A DNA stretch of 64,000 nt from Kalmanozyma brasiliensis GHG001 (GCF_000497045.1 NW_015961988.1:372001-436000); one strand, 5' to 3'. Numbered from the stretch's first letter, positions 40,421 through 50,748 are shown. The notes: generated by a model not told the origin, from the letters alone. A program made the numbers and translations.

Positions 40421-41881
40421 ATGCTATCGCCACACCTCCTACGATCACCTCTGGCTCGCGTCGCAGCCCGAACTATGAGCACCACCTCTTCCACCCTCAA
40501 TGCTTCGGCGAAGCTCAACAAGCCAGCCCGCTTCTCTGTCCCGATCTCCGCCTCCGACCTGCCGAAAGGCTTTGTCGTCTCATCCACCTACGCCGGGATC
40601 AAAGCGGCCATCTCGCCCAAACCCACTTCTTCCTCCGGACCGTCAAATCCGAATCCCAAGCCGGACCTCGCCTTGATCGTGTCGACCGTCCCTGCGGTGG
40701 CAGCGGGAACGTTTACGCGAAACGTCTTCAAAGCTGCACCCGTCGTCGTTTCGAACCAGACGATTCTCGATGGTGCCAAGGTGCAGAGTGTGCTGGTCAA
40801 CTCGGGGTGTGCCAACGCGGTGACGGGTACGCAGGGGATGGCGGATGCGCAATCGTGTGTGGAGCTGGTGCAAAAGCATCTGGCACCGCATCCTGGGTTG
40901 GGTCAGAGTTCGGGGGATCGAGGCACGCTTCTCCTCTCAACAGGCGTGATCGGTGTTCCGCTTCCGATGCCGACGATCAAGCGGTGCATCCCGCATTTGA
41001 GCAACGGGATGATCCTGCGTAGCGATCCGGAGTCCTGGCGTGAAGTAGCGAGGGCGTTCATGACGACGGATACTTTCCCGAAACTGCGCGCTCGCACCTT
41101 CACGCTCGGTGGGCAAGAGGTGAGGATGGTGGGCATAGATAAGGGGGCGGGAATGATTCATCCCGCCATGACGGGACCTACTCCCCAGGCGGGGTTGCAC
41201 GCAACGATGCTCGGTTTGATCGCTACCGACGCTGCGGTGGATCCTAAAGCTCTGCAGACCGCGCTCAACCGGGCGGTAGCAAGGAGCTTCAACTGCATCT
41301 CGGTCGACGGAGACATGTCCACCAATGATACGATCCTCCTTCTCGCCAACGGTCAAGCACCCTCCGCCACACTCATCGATGAATCCTCCCCCCATTTCGA
41401 GGCGTTCGTCTCCGAACTCACCTCCTTCTGTCAGGACCTTTCCAAGCTCATCGTGCGCGATGGCGAAGGAGCCGAAAAATTCGTCGAGATCACGTGCACC
41501 AATGCGCCCAGCTACGAAGTCGCACACGGCCTCCTGAGCCGGCTGGTGACGAGCATGCTGTTCAAATGCGCGATTCATGGCGAGGACGCTAACTGGGGTC
41601 GCATCCTCGCATCTGTCGGCGGAGCAGATCCGACCTTGACCAAGGGGGTAGATCCGAGTAAGGTCAGCGTGAGCTTTGTCAACCCGGATAAGGAGGAGCA
41701 AGTGGTGGTGTTGCGAGATGGAAACCCGGTCAAGGTGGATGAGGAGGTGGTAGGGGCGTTGCTGAAGAAGGAGGATGTCAAGGTGGTGATTGATCTGGGG
41801 GTGGGTGGGGAGGAGTGCACGTACTGGACGTGCGATTTGAGCAGGGAGTATATCGAGATCAATGCGGATTACCGCTCGTAG
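40421..41881 (+). CDS. arg7: Mitochondrial arginine biosynthesis bifunctional ArgJ (glutamate N-acetyltransferase / ornithine acetyltransferase)
   Basis: 486 residues from the ATG at 40421. The frame continues upstream only to a TTG. The N-terminus [19 protein letters not shown] is a mitochondrial presequence. ArgJ family motifs are [61 protein letters not shown], then [14 protein letters not shown], where autocleavage should occur between Ala261 and Thr262 to make the two subunits, with Thr262 as nucleophile. [15 protein letters not shown] and the C-terminal [13 protein letters not shown] follow. The loop between GMIHP and HATML is somewhat longer than usual. It catalyses acetyl recycling in ornithine synthesis. 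Confidence 0.95.
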   Translation: MLSPHLLRSPLARVAARTMSTTSSTLNASAKLNKPARFSVPISASDLPKGFVVSSTYAGIKAAISPKPTSSSGPSNPNPKPDLALIVSTVPAVAAGTFTRNVFKAAPVVVSNQTILDGAKVQSVLVNSGCANAVTGTQGMADAQSCVELVQKHLAPHPGLGQSSGDRGTLLLSTGVIGVPLPMPTIKRCIPHLSNGMILRSDPESWREVARAFMTTDTFPKLRARTFTLGGQEVRMVGIDKGAGMIHPAMTGPTPQAGLHATMLGLIATDAAVDPKALQTALNRAVARSFNCISVDGDMSTNDTILLLANGQAPSATLIDESSPHFEAFVSELTSFCQDLSKLIVRDGEGAEKFVEITCTNAPSYEVAHGLLSRLVTSMLFKCAIHGEDANWGRILASVGGADPTLTKGVDPSKVSVSFVNPDKEEQVVVLRDGNPVKVDEEVVGALLKKEDVKVVIDLGVGGEECTYWTCDLSREYIEINADYRS

Positions 41882-41989
41882 CAGGAGGCCGTAATAGAAT
41901 GTCACATGCTCTCCAGGTTGGCTGGTGTGAAGGGGAGATTCCCTCGATGAACATGAATAATGATATGCTTGTCCACGATGGGCTGAATG
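41882..41989. other. Convergent 3' intergenic, ArgJ / thioredoxin-fold protein
   Basis: A 108-bp spacer between stop codons. Confidence 0.5.
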
Positions 41990-43060
41990 CTACAACTCGT
42001 CATTTGTCACCAACTTGTGCGATCCACCCGCGGTCCCCTCCAACAACGAATACAGTGTCCTCCTCAGCACGTTATACTCCTCGCCGCCAAACCAAACCAC
42101 CGCAAAGTACAACAACGCAAACAGCGCAGCCACAATCGTGTACGGTGCGACCGCAAACGCATCCGCCACGCTGAACGTTGCTGCGCTCTCGCCTGCTCTC
42201 CACCTCTCCCACGTCTCCCTCCTGCGGTGGCTGGCCAGTCGGCCCATCCTCACGTTCCACTCCAACATCTTTCCACTCTCCAGGTGGTAGATGCACAACG
42301 TGGGTGCAGCGATGATGTTGAGTTTTGCCGCCAGATGGACTCTCGAGAAGGGCCTGAGATACGCCTCTCCGCTCTTATCCGTGTGGCTGAGGCTTTCGTC
42401 GATATCCCCTTCGTTGGCCAACAGAAAGTCCTCGTTGTTGTACAGCCTAGGTAGCTCGTCCAGATCGCCATCGGGACTGGTGGGTGCAGCGGTCCGATCC
42501 GCACGCTCAGCAGGCATACTGCTCCCATCGTTCCACACCATCGAGATCCACGGCTTATCCTTCACACCCGCCTTGTACCACTGCTCGTCCACATCGACGC
42601 TTACGTAGATCGCCTTGAATTCGTGCGGATGGTGACGGCAAAAGTCGGAGATCGCCTGGTGGTATTCTTTCAACGGCTGACCCGCCCATTGCGAGGCAAA
42701 GTAGAAGCCGACCACTTTGGTATCCCGAAAGGTCTTGCGAAGGTCGACAGGGACGCCGTATGCGTCGACCAGACGGAGGCGACGCAACAAAGGGTCGGGG
42801 TGCTGGTATTGCTCGGGAGGGGGAAGACGCTTGCGATCCTTGCCGGGCTTCATGGCGGACTTGAGCACCGAGGAGGGAGGAGATGGGTTCTTGGCGTTGC
42901 GCGGTGTGCTAGGCTCACCGTCGTTGGTCGGTGACGAAGAGGCGTCGATGCCGTTGGTATGCGGAGGAGAAGACGCGTTTTCGGAGGGGAGCGTGAGGGT
43001 GTCCGATGGGCCGAAGGAGACGGTGCGTTTGGGTGTCGCCCCTGGACGCAGCTCGGTCAT
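41990..43060 (-). CDS. Membrane-anchored thioredoxin-fold (nucleoredoxin-like) protein without active-site cysteines
   Basis: 356 residues from the ATG at 43058-43060; the longer frame begins with TTG. After a disordered 90-residue lead, a nucleoredoxin/tryparedoxin-like fold is visible: VVGFYFASQWAGQPLKEYH (about 116-134), FKAIYVSVDVDEQWY, DKPWISMVWND, an insert, then LAAKLNIIAAPTLCIYHLESG with the cis-Pro. Where the family has W-C-x-x-C, this protein has W125-A-G-Q-P, so both redox cysteines are absent. Near the C-terminus (about 307-327) is one hydrophobic span, YTIVAALFALLYFAVVWF, followed by about 30 residues. It is therefore probably a tail-region anchored protein with a binding rather than redox role. 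Function unknown. Confidence 0.78.
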   Translation of the reverse strand: MTELRPGATPKRTVSFGPSDTLTLPSENASSPPHTNGIDASSSPTNDGEPSTPRNAKNPSPPSSVLKSAMKPGKDRKRLPPPEQYQHPDPLLRRLRLVDAYGVPVDLRKTFRDTKVVGFYFASQWAGQPLKEYHQAISDFCRHHPHEFKAIYVSVDVDEQWYKAGVKDKPWISMVWNDGSSMPAERADRTAAPTSPDGDLDELPRLYNNEDFLLANEGDIDESLSHTDKSGEAYLRPFSRVHLAAKLNIIAAPTLCIYHLESGKMLEWNVRMGRLASHRRRETWERWRAGESAATFSVADAFAVAPYTIVAALFALLYFAVVWFGGEEYNVLRRTLYSLLEGTAGGSHKLVTNDEL

Positions 43061-43694
43061 CTTTATGTGTGAAGGAGAGGCGTGGAGACACGCGTCGATA
43101 GGAAGGCCAAGGCGCAATGTAAGCGGTCAGCACGGCGATATGCTGGTGTGACCGGCGAGATCGTTCGGTAGAGTCGAGCCGTCTCGGAGATACGAAGTAA
43201 TGGTGGGAAGGGCTTGGCCGGAAGGCGCGACAATCAGTGGCGTGAGTAAGCGGATGAGCCAAGCTGAGAGGAGCGAACAAGTGATGACGAAGGTCAAAGG
43301 TTCGATATGTGTTCGGCAGAGAGATACCGTCGAGACCGCGGATTTGGGATTTGGACCCTCGTCTTTTTGGCTTTGTGCCTGCTTGGCTGCTTGGCTTGCA
43401 CGGACGGTCAACTGGAACGTTTTGACACTTTTCATAGAGAAGCGCGCTTGGTCCTGAGCGAAGCCAAGACACACACAAACCAAAAATGACAGCAGCTCAC
43501 AGCACACACAGGGGCGCATGTCAGCCATTTCCCAAGACGCGTCGTGGCAGGACCCTTGATGGCGTGGCACAGGCTTTTGCTCAGCCACACACACATTCAC
43601 ACTCAGCAGCACGGTGCATTTGGCGCAGCCAACTGCATCAAGTCTCACCAAACTCTGATGACAATGTCTGCTTACTTGCATTCTATCTCTAGAA
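43061..43694. other. Intergenic: promoter of the thioredoxin-fold gene and 3' flank of the HIT protein
   Basis: No credible gene. Frames on both strands are TTG-started or random in composition. Confidence 0.55.
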
Positions 43695-44618
43695 TCATCT
43701 GAATGGCAGGGATGGCTCGTCGTCTTCAGAGTCGGAGGCTTCCTTGACGGAAGCTTTTGGGGTGTCCAATCGACGCAGTTGTGAAGGTGGCTGGTCCGAT
43801 GGACTTGCAGATGCACCTGACTCCTGCTCAACAGCGTCCCTTTTGAGACTCGTAGTGATAGCAGCGTCCCCTGCTGATGTGCGGCTGGGTGCGAGAATGC
43901 TGTTGCGCCAATAGGCTTCCAGATGGGCCTTGAGTTCGGGGAAGAACTTGAATGTCTGGCCTGTATGATGGCTCATCAGCGGGCCCTTCAGGAGCTGCTC
44001 GTATGCCGCCTCGCTCTTTGGCAACGTCCTCCGACCAGCTTTGACCATGGCTTCAACATCATCGAGACGCAGTGCGAATCCGACCGTAGGATGGAAAGAC
44101 CGAAAGTGCTTCTTGTGTTTCAGCCTGTCCGAGACGAGGTCCATCGAGACGACGTGCAGATGCAGATGCTCCATGCTCGGCACTGCATGGAAGGCTCTCT
44201 CGATGTCCCACGTAGTGCCATACTGTTCCTGCATGTCCTTCGTAATATGCTCGATCACCCGATCGCTCGCCTCGCGCAGAGCCTCGAGCACCTCGGCCGC
44301 GTATGGACTCGCTAGCAGCGTCGAGATGCTCTTCATATGCGAAGCGGGAACGCTATTACTGCTCGTAGCTCCAAAGTTGAGCTTGCCATTTGATGCTGAG
44401 AGTGTTGGCGCCCCTTGTGAGCTCAAAGCTGGCTTCGACGACGACGCATGAAAGGGTATGCGTGGCAGCACGAGGAAGTGGTACTTGGCCTTGGCGAACT
44501 TGTCGTAGATGGTGATGGTTCGCTTGTCGTAGATCAGCATCCGGTCGTCCAAAGGCAGGGCTTCAGGATCGTGCGACCGGGCGATCTTGACGAGAGCCTT
44601 GTCCCATTGTGGTGCCAT
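43695..44618 (-). CDS. hnt3: Aprataxin-like HIT protein (Hnt3 type) with a degenerate zinc finger
   Basis: 307 residues from the ATG at 44616-44618; the longer frame starts with TTG. The HIT domain begins WDKALVKIARSHDP, continues IYDKFAKAKYHFLVLPRIPF and reaches the catalytic HLHLHVVSMDL triad near residue 150. The next phrase, LKHKKHFRSFHPTVGF, is typical of aprataxin. Aprataxins remove AMP from abortive 5'-adenylated DNA ends. Family members usually end in a C2H-type zinc finger (CHEC...LKEHL). Here the matching part reads LLKGPLMSHHTGQTF, then FFPELKAHLEAYW, with no cysteine pair. An insert of about 45 residues interrupts the HIT fold. The tail is acidic. Divergent from the membrane-protein gene. 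Confidence 0.87.
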   Translation of the reverse strand: MAPQWDKALVKIARSHDPEALPLDDRMLIYDKRTITIYDKFAKAKYHFLVLPRIPFHASSSKPALSSQGAPTLSASNGKLNFGATSSNSVPASHMKSISTLLASPYAAEVLEALREASDRVIEHITKDMQEQYGTTWDIERAFHAVPSMEHLHLHVVSMDLVSDRLKHKKHFRSFHPTVGFALRLDDVEAMVKAGRRTLPKSEAAYEQLLKGPLMSHHTGQTFKFFPELKAHLEAYWRNSILAPSRTSAGDAAITTSLKRDAVEQESGASASPSDQPPSQLRRLDTPKASVKEASDSEDDEPSLPFR

Positions 44619-45200
44619 CTTGCGTCGAGCTCGAACACCGTGCTGCCGGCAGAGCAGCCTGGCGAGCGTCGTCACGTTGGTGTTCAAAGCACCTCGATGC
44701 AAGGATGTAATTATCGCGTTTGTCCTTGGCAACTGACGGCATGCGGCTATGGCCTTTGGCAAGGTTGCATTGCTTCGTTCCTTGTTCCTCGTGGCCGAAG
44801 GTAGAAGGATCGTGCTGCTTCGAGCTGCTCGATGATCGCCTAAAGATGGATCAGAGGATTGACAGGTGCGCTGAGTTTATTGTGCTTGGACCCTTTAGAG
44901 GCTTTTGGAGACCAACACCTGCACACGCTCCAAAATCAACGTGCATATCCACCTGCCTCCTCATCTAGAGCACGGAGGCTATCTCTATCGCTCCCTTTGT
45001 TCCTTCCTTCATCTCTCCCTTGCTTTCTTGTCTCTTCGATCGTCGCGCTTCTTCCCATCGACGGAAGTCTCTACGTTATGCGATAAGCGATTTTCCTTTC
45101 GGGTGCCTACCACGGGCCGATCTCAAAGCATACATCATATACCCAGCCCGACATTTAGACACGCACATACAGGCGCTGCGACGCTCCATCTACCGCCATC
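44619..45200. other. Divergent promoter region, HIT protein / multi-pass membrane protein
   Basis: No gene seen. The plus-strand side (44980-45060) is strongly C/T-rich, like a fungal leader. Confidence 0.6.
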
Positions 45201-47576
45201 ATGTTCGCACCCATGTCCAAAGGTGGCTCGGATGACGCATGGCAAGCGCAGGACAACGCAGGATCGCTCAAGCCAGGTCGCTTCCGTGCCTACCTTGCGG
45301 ACCAACTCGCAGGAACGGGATCAGCGAGTGCCGCTTCAGGATCTCGTCCAATACCCTTTCCTCAAGACGCAGGTACTCCCGCTTCATCCAAGCGCCGAAT
45401 TGCGAAACCGTTGACCGGCAAAGGCAAAGCGAAGGATAATGATCGTGGCTTCATGGCTGGCTTCGATCAAGCCGAGACGGCGGGGCCCTCCAGCTTGGGG
45501 CAGAGACTCGCAACGGGCCTCGGCTTTCGTCAAGGCACCGACAAGCCTAGCAAAGCAGCAGGTGATCCGGCCACATTGCGCTCAGCGGGGACGTACGCCA
45601 CGGCATCTGCCTTTCCGGCACGCTCGATCGATGCACTCCAACCGCGCTCGATACGAGAAGGAAGCTATGCAGCAAGAGGTGACTTTCCAAAACCCTCTCA
45701 GGGACTGTCAGCGTCACTCGCACCATCACCGTTTCAGTCACCACCACCTCGTAGACGTAGAGTCACCAGCATACGTGATCGCAACTGGGAAAGGGAGCGC
45801 GAGAGGGAACGACTCAGACCCAATCGCAGCTGGCTCAACAACCTCATTCGACCGCCCAGGGAGATGGTCGAGGGCTGGCTGGATAGCTGGTGGCAGCGTT
45901 GGTTCGCGCTTGCCGGTCTGCCGAGTCTGGTGGTCTGGATCTGGTGTGCGGTACCTTTTCCGAAGACAGACCCATACGATCCCAATCTGCCATGGTGCAG
46001 TCCGGGCGAAAGCGGCAGGTCAGGTGATCCAAACAATCCGCCCTGGTGCTATCCCGCCAATGCCACTGTTGCGAGCGCTACTTCCGCGTCAGCTCCAATA
46101 GCATACTCGAGCCTTCCAACAGTGGCAGGTTTCGCCTTCAGTCTGGCGAATGGGCTGCTCTCCAAGTTCTGGTTCACAAGAACACCATCCTCGGCAACAA
46201 AACAGCCCATCGGCGACAGTGATCTGATCGTCGACGCCAACTTCTGGTTCTTCCTGGTGTTCTACTACGGCATCTACGTCGGTGTTGCTCTCATCTATAT
46301 CACGCAGCTCTTTGGTCTGTACAGGCTCAACTGGTGGCCAGCTGCACTCGGCGCTAAAACGTCGTACACATTCTTCTGGATCGGCAGTCTGGTTGCTGGC
46401 TGGGTGCTGCACGAGCTCGACCCGCTTGGCACCGAGACTCGGCATCGACCTGCACTTGACGGCGCCAAGCCTGCGCACATCCAGTCCACCGGACATTTGG
46501 GCACAACGTCTCTGTTGTCTCTGCCGAGCGCCGCACAACTTCGTCAATGGTCCACAGCTGCAACGGCAACTGCGTTAGACAGTAATCCCACCATCGACGA
46601 TGCGGACATCCAGTGGCAGCGAAAAACGCTCTGGGTTGGCCTCGCCTTTGCGACCATGGCGATGCCTGCTCTCGTCTGCTTCGTCGGTCTCCGTCGCTCT
46701 GGCCGTCAGACCTACCGACACAGTCTTACGGACCACCAGAAAACCTTTCTCGAACGCCAACTGAACCGGCGCATCCCCTCGTCCTACATCCGCTTCCTCT
46801 GGTTCATGTCGACCATTGGCCTATCCCTCTTCGCGCTCATCGCGGGTCAAGGCTATGCATCGGTCTACCTCTCCACCCTCCCGCACACGGGCCTGGACGG
46901 CGTAGCGTACGTCTCCTTCTGGACGCTCACCGTAAACGGTCTGGCCCTGGTCTCGCACTGGATCCTCGAATCCAAAGTTCGCAGTCGAGCCCTAGTATTC
47001 GCCTTCAAGTACTACTACTTCTTGGTCTACTTTATCTTCTACCGCAACCTTTTTGCGCGACTTCGGTCGTTTGACCAGTTTGCGCTGGTGCAGCTCTTGT
47101 CGTCGTTTTGGATCTGCATCTGGTATCCGCTCAGCATGTCCAAGACGTGTCATCGGGTGGTGCAGTATTTCAATCCGTCGCCGAGATCCTGGGAGGAGTA
47201 TGTGGAGAGCGTTGGGTTGGCCTTCTACCTCCGAAATCTGGCGCAGAATACTACCATGCTAGCATTCTTGGGCTGGGTCAGCATTCTGCATTTCGGATCG
47301 AACCAACCTCTCTATCCGTTCTTTGCGTACGATAACAAACACGATCCGTACAACTACCAGCTTACGATGCTCGGGAGTATGGCGATCTGGGCCAGCGAGC
47401 TGTGCTCCTCGTTCGTTGCCAGACAGATATGTTATTGGGCCTTCAGGGTGGATGTGACGAACCTGGGATTGGACGAGATGAGGGAGTTCCCGGAGCTGCT
47501 GACCACCATCGGCTGGGGAAGCGTACATACGTTGATGGACATGCTGCTGTTCTTGATCAAGCTGAACTTTCGTTAG
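45201..47576 (+). CDS. Conserved-looking multi-pass membrane protein of unknown function
   Basis: A single exon of 791 residues; ATG context CCATCATGT with A at -3. The first 225 residues are soluble, Ser/Arg-rich and disordered, with an Arg/Glu cluster (DRNWEREREREERL-type) just before the membrane part. Then come about nine to ten hydrophobic spans, among them LAGLPSLVVWIWCAVPF (near 235), FWFFLVFYYGIYVGVALIYI (near 350), SYTFFWIGSLVAGWVL, LWVGLAFATMAMPALVCFVG, FLWFMSTIGLSLFALIAG, FWTLTVNGLALVSHWIL, YYYFLVYFIFYRNL, LLSSFWICIWYPLS and HTLMDMLLFLIKL at the C-terminus. A loop with PWCSPGE and PPWCYPANAT contains paired Cys and an N-glycosylation sequon, so it probably faces the lumen or outside. 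I do not recognise the family. Confidence 0.85.
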   Translation: MFAPMSKGGSDDAWQAQDNAGSLKPGRFRAYLADQLAGTGSASAASGSRPIPFPQDAGTPASSKRRIAKPLTGKGKAKDNDRGFMAGFDQAETAGPSSLGQRLATGLGFRQGTDKPSKAAGDPATLRSAGTYATASAFPARSIDALQPRSIREGSYAARGDFPKPSQGLSASLAPSPFQSPPPRRRRVTSIRDRNWERERERERLRPNRSWLNNLIRPPREMVEGWLDSWWQRWFALAGLPSLVVWIWCAVPFPKTDPYDPNLPWCSPGESGRSGDPNNPPWCYPANATVASATSASAPIAYSSLPTVAGFAFSLANGLLSKFWFTRTPSSATKQPIGDSDLIVDANFWFFLVFYYGIYVGVALIYITQLFGLYRLNWWPAALGAKTSYTFFWIGSLVAGWVLHELDPLGTETRHRPALDGAKPAHIQSTGHLGTTSLLSLPSAAQLRQWSTAATATALDSNPTIDDADIQWQRKTLWVGLAFATMAMPALVCFVGLRRSGRQTYRHSLTDHQKTFLERQLNRRIPSSYIRFLWFMSTIGLSLFALIAGQGYASVYLSTLPHTGLDGVAYVSFWTLTVNGLALVSHWILESKVRSRALVFAFKYYYFLVYFIFYRNLFARLRSFDQFALVQLLSSFWICIWYPLSMSKTCHRVVQYFNPSPRSWEEYVESVGLAFYLRNLAQNTTMLAFLGWVSILHFGSNQPLYPFFAYDNKHDPYNYQLTMLGSMAIWASELCSSFVARQICYWAFRVDVTNLGLDEMREFPELLTTIGWGSVHTLMDMLLFLIKLNFR

Positions 47577-48321
47577 ACGCCTTCATTTAGAGAACTATAC
47601 CCCGCGTTTGACCACACACCCCTTTCACTGCGATAGAGAAAATATACCTCCTCTTTGAGCACACACAACGGCGGCAAAACGAGGATGGTGTGAAATGGAC
47701 CCCTGAGGAGTGGAACATCTTTGATCCGGGATTGAGGGGAAAAATTCGGCGAGTGTCGGCCGGTGTGACGCGTTTTGCCGGGTCAGGACGGCGATCAGCG
47801 CGGCTCGCGCTACACGACCCTTTGCGCTTCATGAGCCGGAAGGGACAGCTTTCATTCGGTCGAGATTGGCCTTCCGAGAGCAGCGCAGAAGGACAGACCG
47901 GGTTGCGTCTCGCTGTGTCGTTGTCGGATCCCACTGGGGTCTGGCAGTGTTGCGGTACTACACGAGATGGACCAACGTACGAATCTCTCCAGCGAGTGCG
48001 CCAAGTGGGAGCAGAGGGCCAGCGAGCGACGCTGGAAGAAAGTCAGAATCCATGGCGGGGCAAATCTTGCTTCCGCCTGGTTGAGGTGCGCGGCCGGAAG
48101 ACGCGGAGAAGAGCGAGAAAACCCGGGCGCCTTTTTCCTGCACCGAGTGTATCCAGGTCACGTCAGACGGACGAAATAATAGCCGAAAGGCCCTCTCCCC
48201 ACAGAATTGGTCCAACGAAGAAGGAAGTGCTTGTCCGAGCCCTTCCGAGCCCTTGTTGATATACTTGGACGGACTCGGGATTGCTTAGTTTGCCCACTAC
48301 CACCATCCGCAAGTCCTCACG
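47577..48321. other. Intergenic: membrane protein 3' flank and CoA-transferase promoter
   Basis: No credible gene. It contains a 2 x 10 bp tandem repeat (CCGAGCCCTT at 48235-48244 and 48245-48254), about 70 bp before the next ATG. Confidence 0.55.
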
Positions 48322-49902
48322 ATGTTGACAAGTGTCCTTCGCACGCGGGCCCCTGTGGCCGTTCGGGCCTTCACCCCGCTTACGCTGCCCACGCGCACCT
48401 TTGCCTCCACCTCGCTCCGTCGGATCCAATCCAGCAAAGTCTACCCATCGGCCGACGAGGCGGTGGCAGACATCCCTTCCGGCTCCACCGTCCTCTCTGC
48501 CGGCTTCGGTCTCTGCGGCACCCCTGAAACGCTCATCGGCGCCATCTCCCGTCATCCTCACATCAAAGACCTCACCGTCGTCTCCAACAACGCGGGCACG
48601 GGCGATTTCGGTCTTGGCAAACTCCTCCGCAGCAAACAGATCAAGAAGATGATCTCCTCCTTCATCGGTGGCAACAAGTATTTCGAAGCGCAGTATCTTA
48701 CGGGGCAGGTGAGTCTGCAGCTGACACCGCAGGGTACGCTCGTCGAAAAGTGCCGCGCGGGCGCGTTCGGTATCCCCGCCTTCTACACGCCTACGGGGTA
48801 CGGAACGGCTGTTCAGACAGGAGACCTGGTCGTGCGCTACGAGGCACGCGAGGAGGGCTCCAAAGAGCCATTGAAGGCGGCCGAAATGGCAAAGCCTAAA
48901 GAGGAACGCAGTTTCAACGGTAGGAACTACATCCTGGAAGAAGCCATTCATGGCGATTACGCCATCATCCATGCGTGGAAGGTGGACGAAGCAGGCAATG
49001 CCGTGTTTCGATACGCCGCGAACAACTTCTCCGCTCCCTTCGGTAAGAATGCCAAGATCACCATTGTTGAGGCGGAGGAGATTGTGCCGGTGGGCACGCT
49101 GGGGGCGGACGAGATCCACCTCCCCGCCATCTTTGTCGATCGAATCGTCAAGTCGACGCACGAGAAGCAGATTGAAGTGCGCACCGTCAGCGACGCTCCC
49201 AAGTCCTCCTCCTCGGGATTCGATGCGGCGAAGGCCGAAGCAAAAGAGCGTCGAATCCGCATCGCCAAGCGCGCCGCACGCGAAGTTCAGGATGGCGACT
49301 ACATCAACCTTGGCGTTGGCATGCCCTCCCTCGTGCCCAACTACCTCCCCCCCGGCGTCAACGTTGTGCTTCACTCTGAGAACGGAATTCTCGGCATGGG
49401 CCCGTATCCCAAAACCTCGGAGTTGGACGCCGACATTGTCAATGCGGGCAAGGAGACCGTCACCCTCCTCCCCGGCGCATCGACGTTCGATTCCAGCGAA
49501 TCCTTCGGCATGATCCGTGGCGGCCATATTAACGTTACCATGCTCGGCGCACTTCAAGTTGGAGCTAACGGCGATTTGGCCAACTACATGATCCCGGGTA
49601 AAAAGGTCTCCGGTGTCGGTGGAGCCATGGACCTGGTGAGCAATCCCGCGAATACCAAGGTCGTCGTGGTCTCCGATCACGTGGACAAGAACGGTAGGAG
49701 TAAGATCGTTGCGGATTGCAAATTGCCCTTGACGGGAAGCAGATGCGTTAGTAGGATCGTGACCGACCTGTGCGTTTTCGACGTTGATAGGGTCGGAGAG
49801 GAGGGTTTGACCTTGATCGATCTCCAGGAGGGAGTAAGTGTGAAGGAGGTCAGAGAGAAGACGGATGCCCCGTTCAAGTTGGGTCCCGGCATCAAGGAGT
49901 AG
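48322..49902 (+). CDS. Succinyl-CoA:3-ketoacid CoA-transferase (SCOT), mitochondrial
   Basis: 526 residues. The N-terminus [17 protein letters not shown], to about residue 35, is Arg/Ser/Thr-rich and acid-free, a mitochondrial presequence. The alpha part (about 35-270) has [33 protein letters not shown] and [12 protein letters not shown]. The beta part (about 300-520) has [19 protein letters not shown] and [13 protein letters not shown], where Glu353 is the residue that forms the CoA thioester. Both halves are fused in one chain, as in eukaryotic SCOT. It moves CoA from succinyl-CoA to acetoacetate for ketone-body or acetoacetate use. S. cerevisiae lacks it. Confidence 0.95.
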   Translation: MLTSVLRTRAPVAVRAFTPLTLPTRTFASTSLRRIQSSKVYPSADEAVADIPSGSTVLSAGFGLCGTPETLIGAISRHPHIKDLTVVSNNAGTGDFGLGKLLRSKQIKKMISSFIGGNKYFEAQYLTGQVSLQLTPQGTLVEKCRAGAFGIPAFYTPTGYGTAVQTGDLVVRYEAREEGSKEPLKAAEMAKPKEERSFNGRNYILEEAIHGDYAIIHAWKVDEAGNAVFRYAANNFSAPFGKNAKITIVEAEEIVPVGTLGADEIHLPAIFVDRIVKSTHEKQIEVRTVSDAPKSSSSGFDAAKAEAKERRIRIAKRAAREVQDGDYINLGVGMPSLVPNYLPPGVNVVLHSENGILGMGPYPKTSELDADIVNAGKETVTLLPGASTFDSSESFGMIRGGHINVTMLGALQVGANGDLANYMIPGKKVSGVGGAMDLVSNPANTKVVVVSDHVDKNGRSKIVADCKLPLTGSRCVSRIVTDLCVFDVDRVGEEGLTLIDLQEGVSVKEVREKTDAPFKLGPGIKE

Positions 49903-50162
49903 AATAGTAAAACTTGTACAGATTGGCTCAATCGACCTAGACTCAGAGATGGTCGTGTGTGAGAGTGTGTGACTGCCCCTCAGAGAGGAACAGTGTTGTG
50001 CGCTGAGCGAAAGAAGCTTGACAAAGTGGACAGGGCACAGCATCATTCCTTCACTTTTCCCTCACTCGAAACAGCCCGCGCACTGGACACACGAACACAC
50101 AGAACGCGCCATCACGTCACACACACACAAAGTCAGACGGGAAGGAAGAATTGACATTGACT
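49903..50162. other. Convergent 3' intergenic, SCOT / small hypothetical gene
   Basis: 260 bp rich in ACAC/GTGT dinucleotide runs. No gene seen. Confidence 0.45.
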
Positions 50163-50477
50163 TCACCAAACCGCTTCTGGTGGACGCACCATCTCTGACG
50201 CCATCGAACGCAGGGAAAGGGGGATGAGCCGGTCGGACGCTGCGGACAGAACGACGCTGGCACCGAACAAGGAGGCAGATTCGCTGACCGAGTCCGAGGC
50301 CACTTCGACTGAGCCGATGTAGCTCGATTCGGGGTCTTCGTCGAAGGTGATGTCGGATGAGAGAACGATCGGTCGAGTCTTGTGAGGCAGGCGACGATCG
50401 GTTCGGATTGACGGGCCCAGCGCGACTGCTGGGAGGCGTGAAGGACCCGCCTCGGTTGAGGGGTGAGAGAGCACCAT
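50163..50477 (-). CDS. Small hypothetical protein, 104 residues
   Basis: The frame runs from the ATG at 50475-50477 (G at -3 and +4) to TGA at 50163-50165. On the minus strand the 200 bp before it are strongly C/T-rich (TTCCCTTTCTCTCTCTCC), as in the leaders of neighbouring genes, which argues for transcription in this direction. The product is Ser/Pro/acid-rich, with VLSSDITFDEDPESSYIGSV in the middle and a hydrophobic stretch LFGASVVLSAASDRLIPLSL near 74-93. I do not recognise it. It could instead be one exon of a spliced gene or a transcribed non-coding RNA. Confidence 0.4.
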   Translation of the reverse strand: MVLSHPSTEAGPSRLPAVALGPSIRTDRRLPHKTRPIVLSSDITFDEDPESSYIGSVEVASDSVSESASLFGASVVLSAASDRLIPLSLRSMASEMVRPPEAVW

Positions 50478-50748
50478 AGCGAAAGAGCCAGTGATGATGG
50501 ATGGGAGCGACGAGGATGACAACGCAACGAGAGCGCAGGAGAGAGAGAAAGGGAATGAAATGCGGTCGCGTAGGAGCCAATTGAGGTGAAGATTGGAGAC
50601 AGAAGGCGTGCTAGAACGTGAAGAGGTCGAGGACGGCAGTCGAGATGCTGCTGCTGCTTGTCAATGAGAGCAAGCGAAGCGAGGCATTACGATCGAAACA
50701 TGCGAATGAATAGATGTTCGCAGTGTAGCCGTGACAGCCGGGACGAGC
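50478..50748. other. Intergenic: promoter/leader of the small hypothetical gene and eIF1 3' flank
   Basis: 271 bp; C/T-rich on the minus strand as described for the small gene. Confidence 0.45.

Noticed and set aside
40937..41905. A 322-codon open frame on the minus strand
   Set aside because: Antisense to the ArgJ gene; no recognisable content.
48163..50046. A 627-codon open frame on the minus strand
   Set aside because: Antisense to the CoA-transferase gene, with shadow composition (His/Arg/Gly/Val-rich). SCOT motifs are unmistakable on the other strand.
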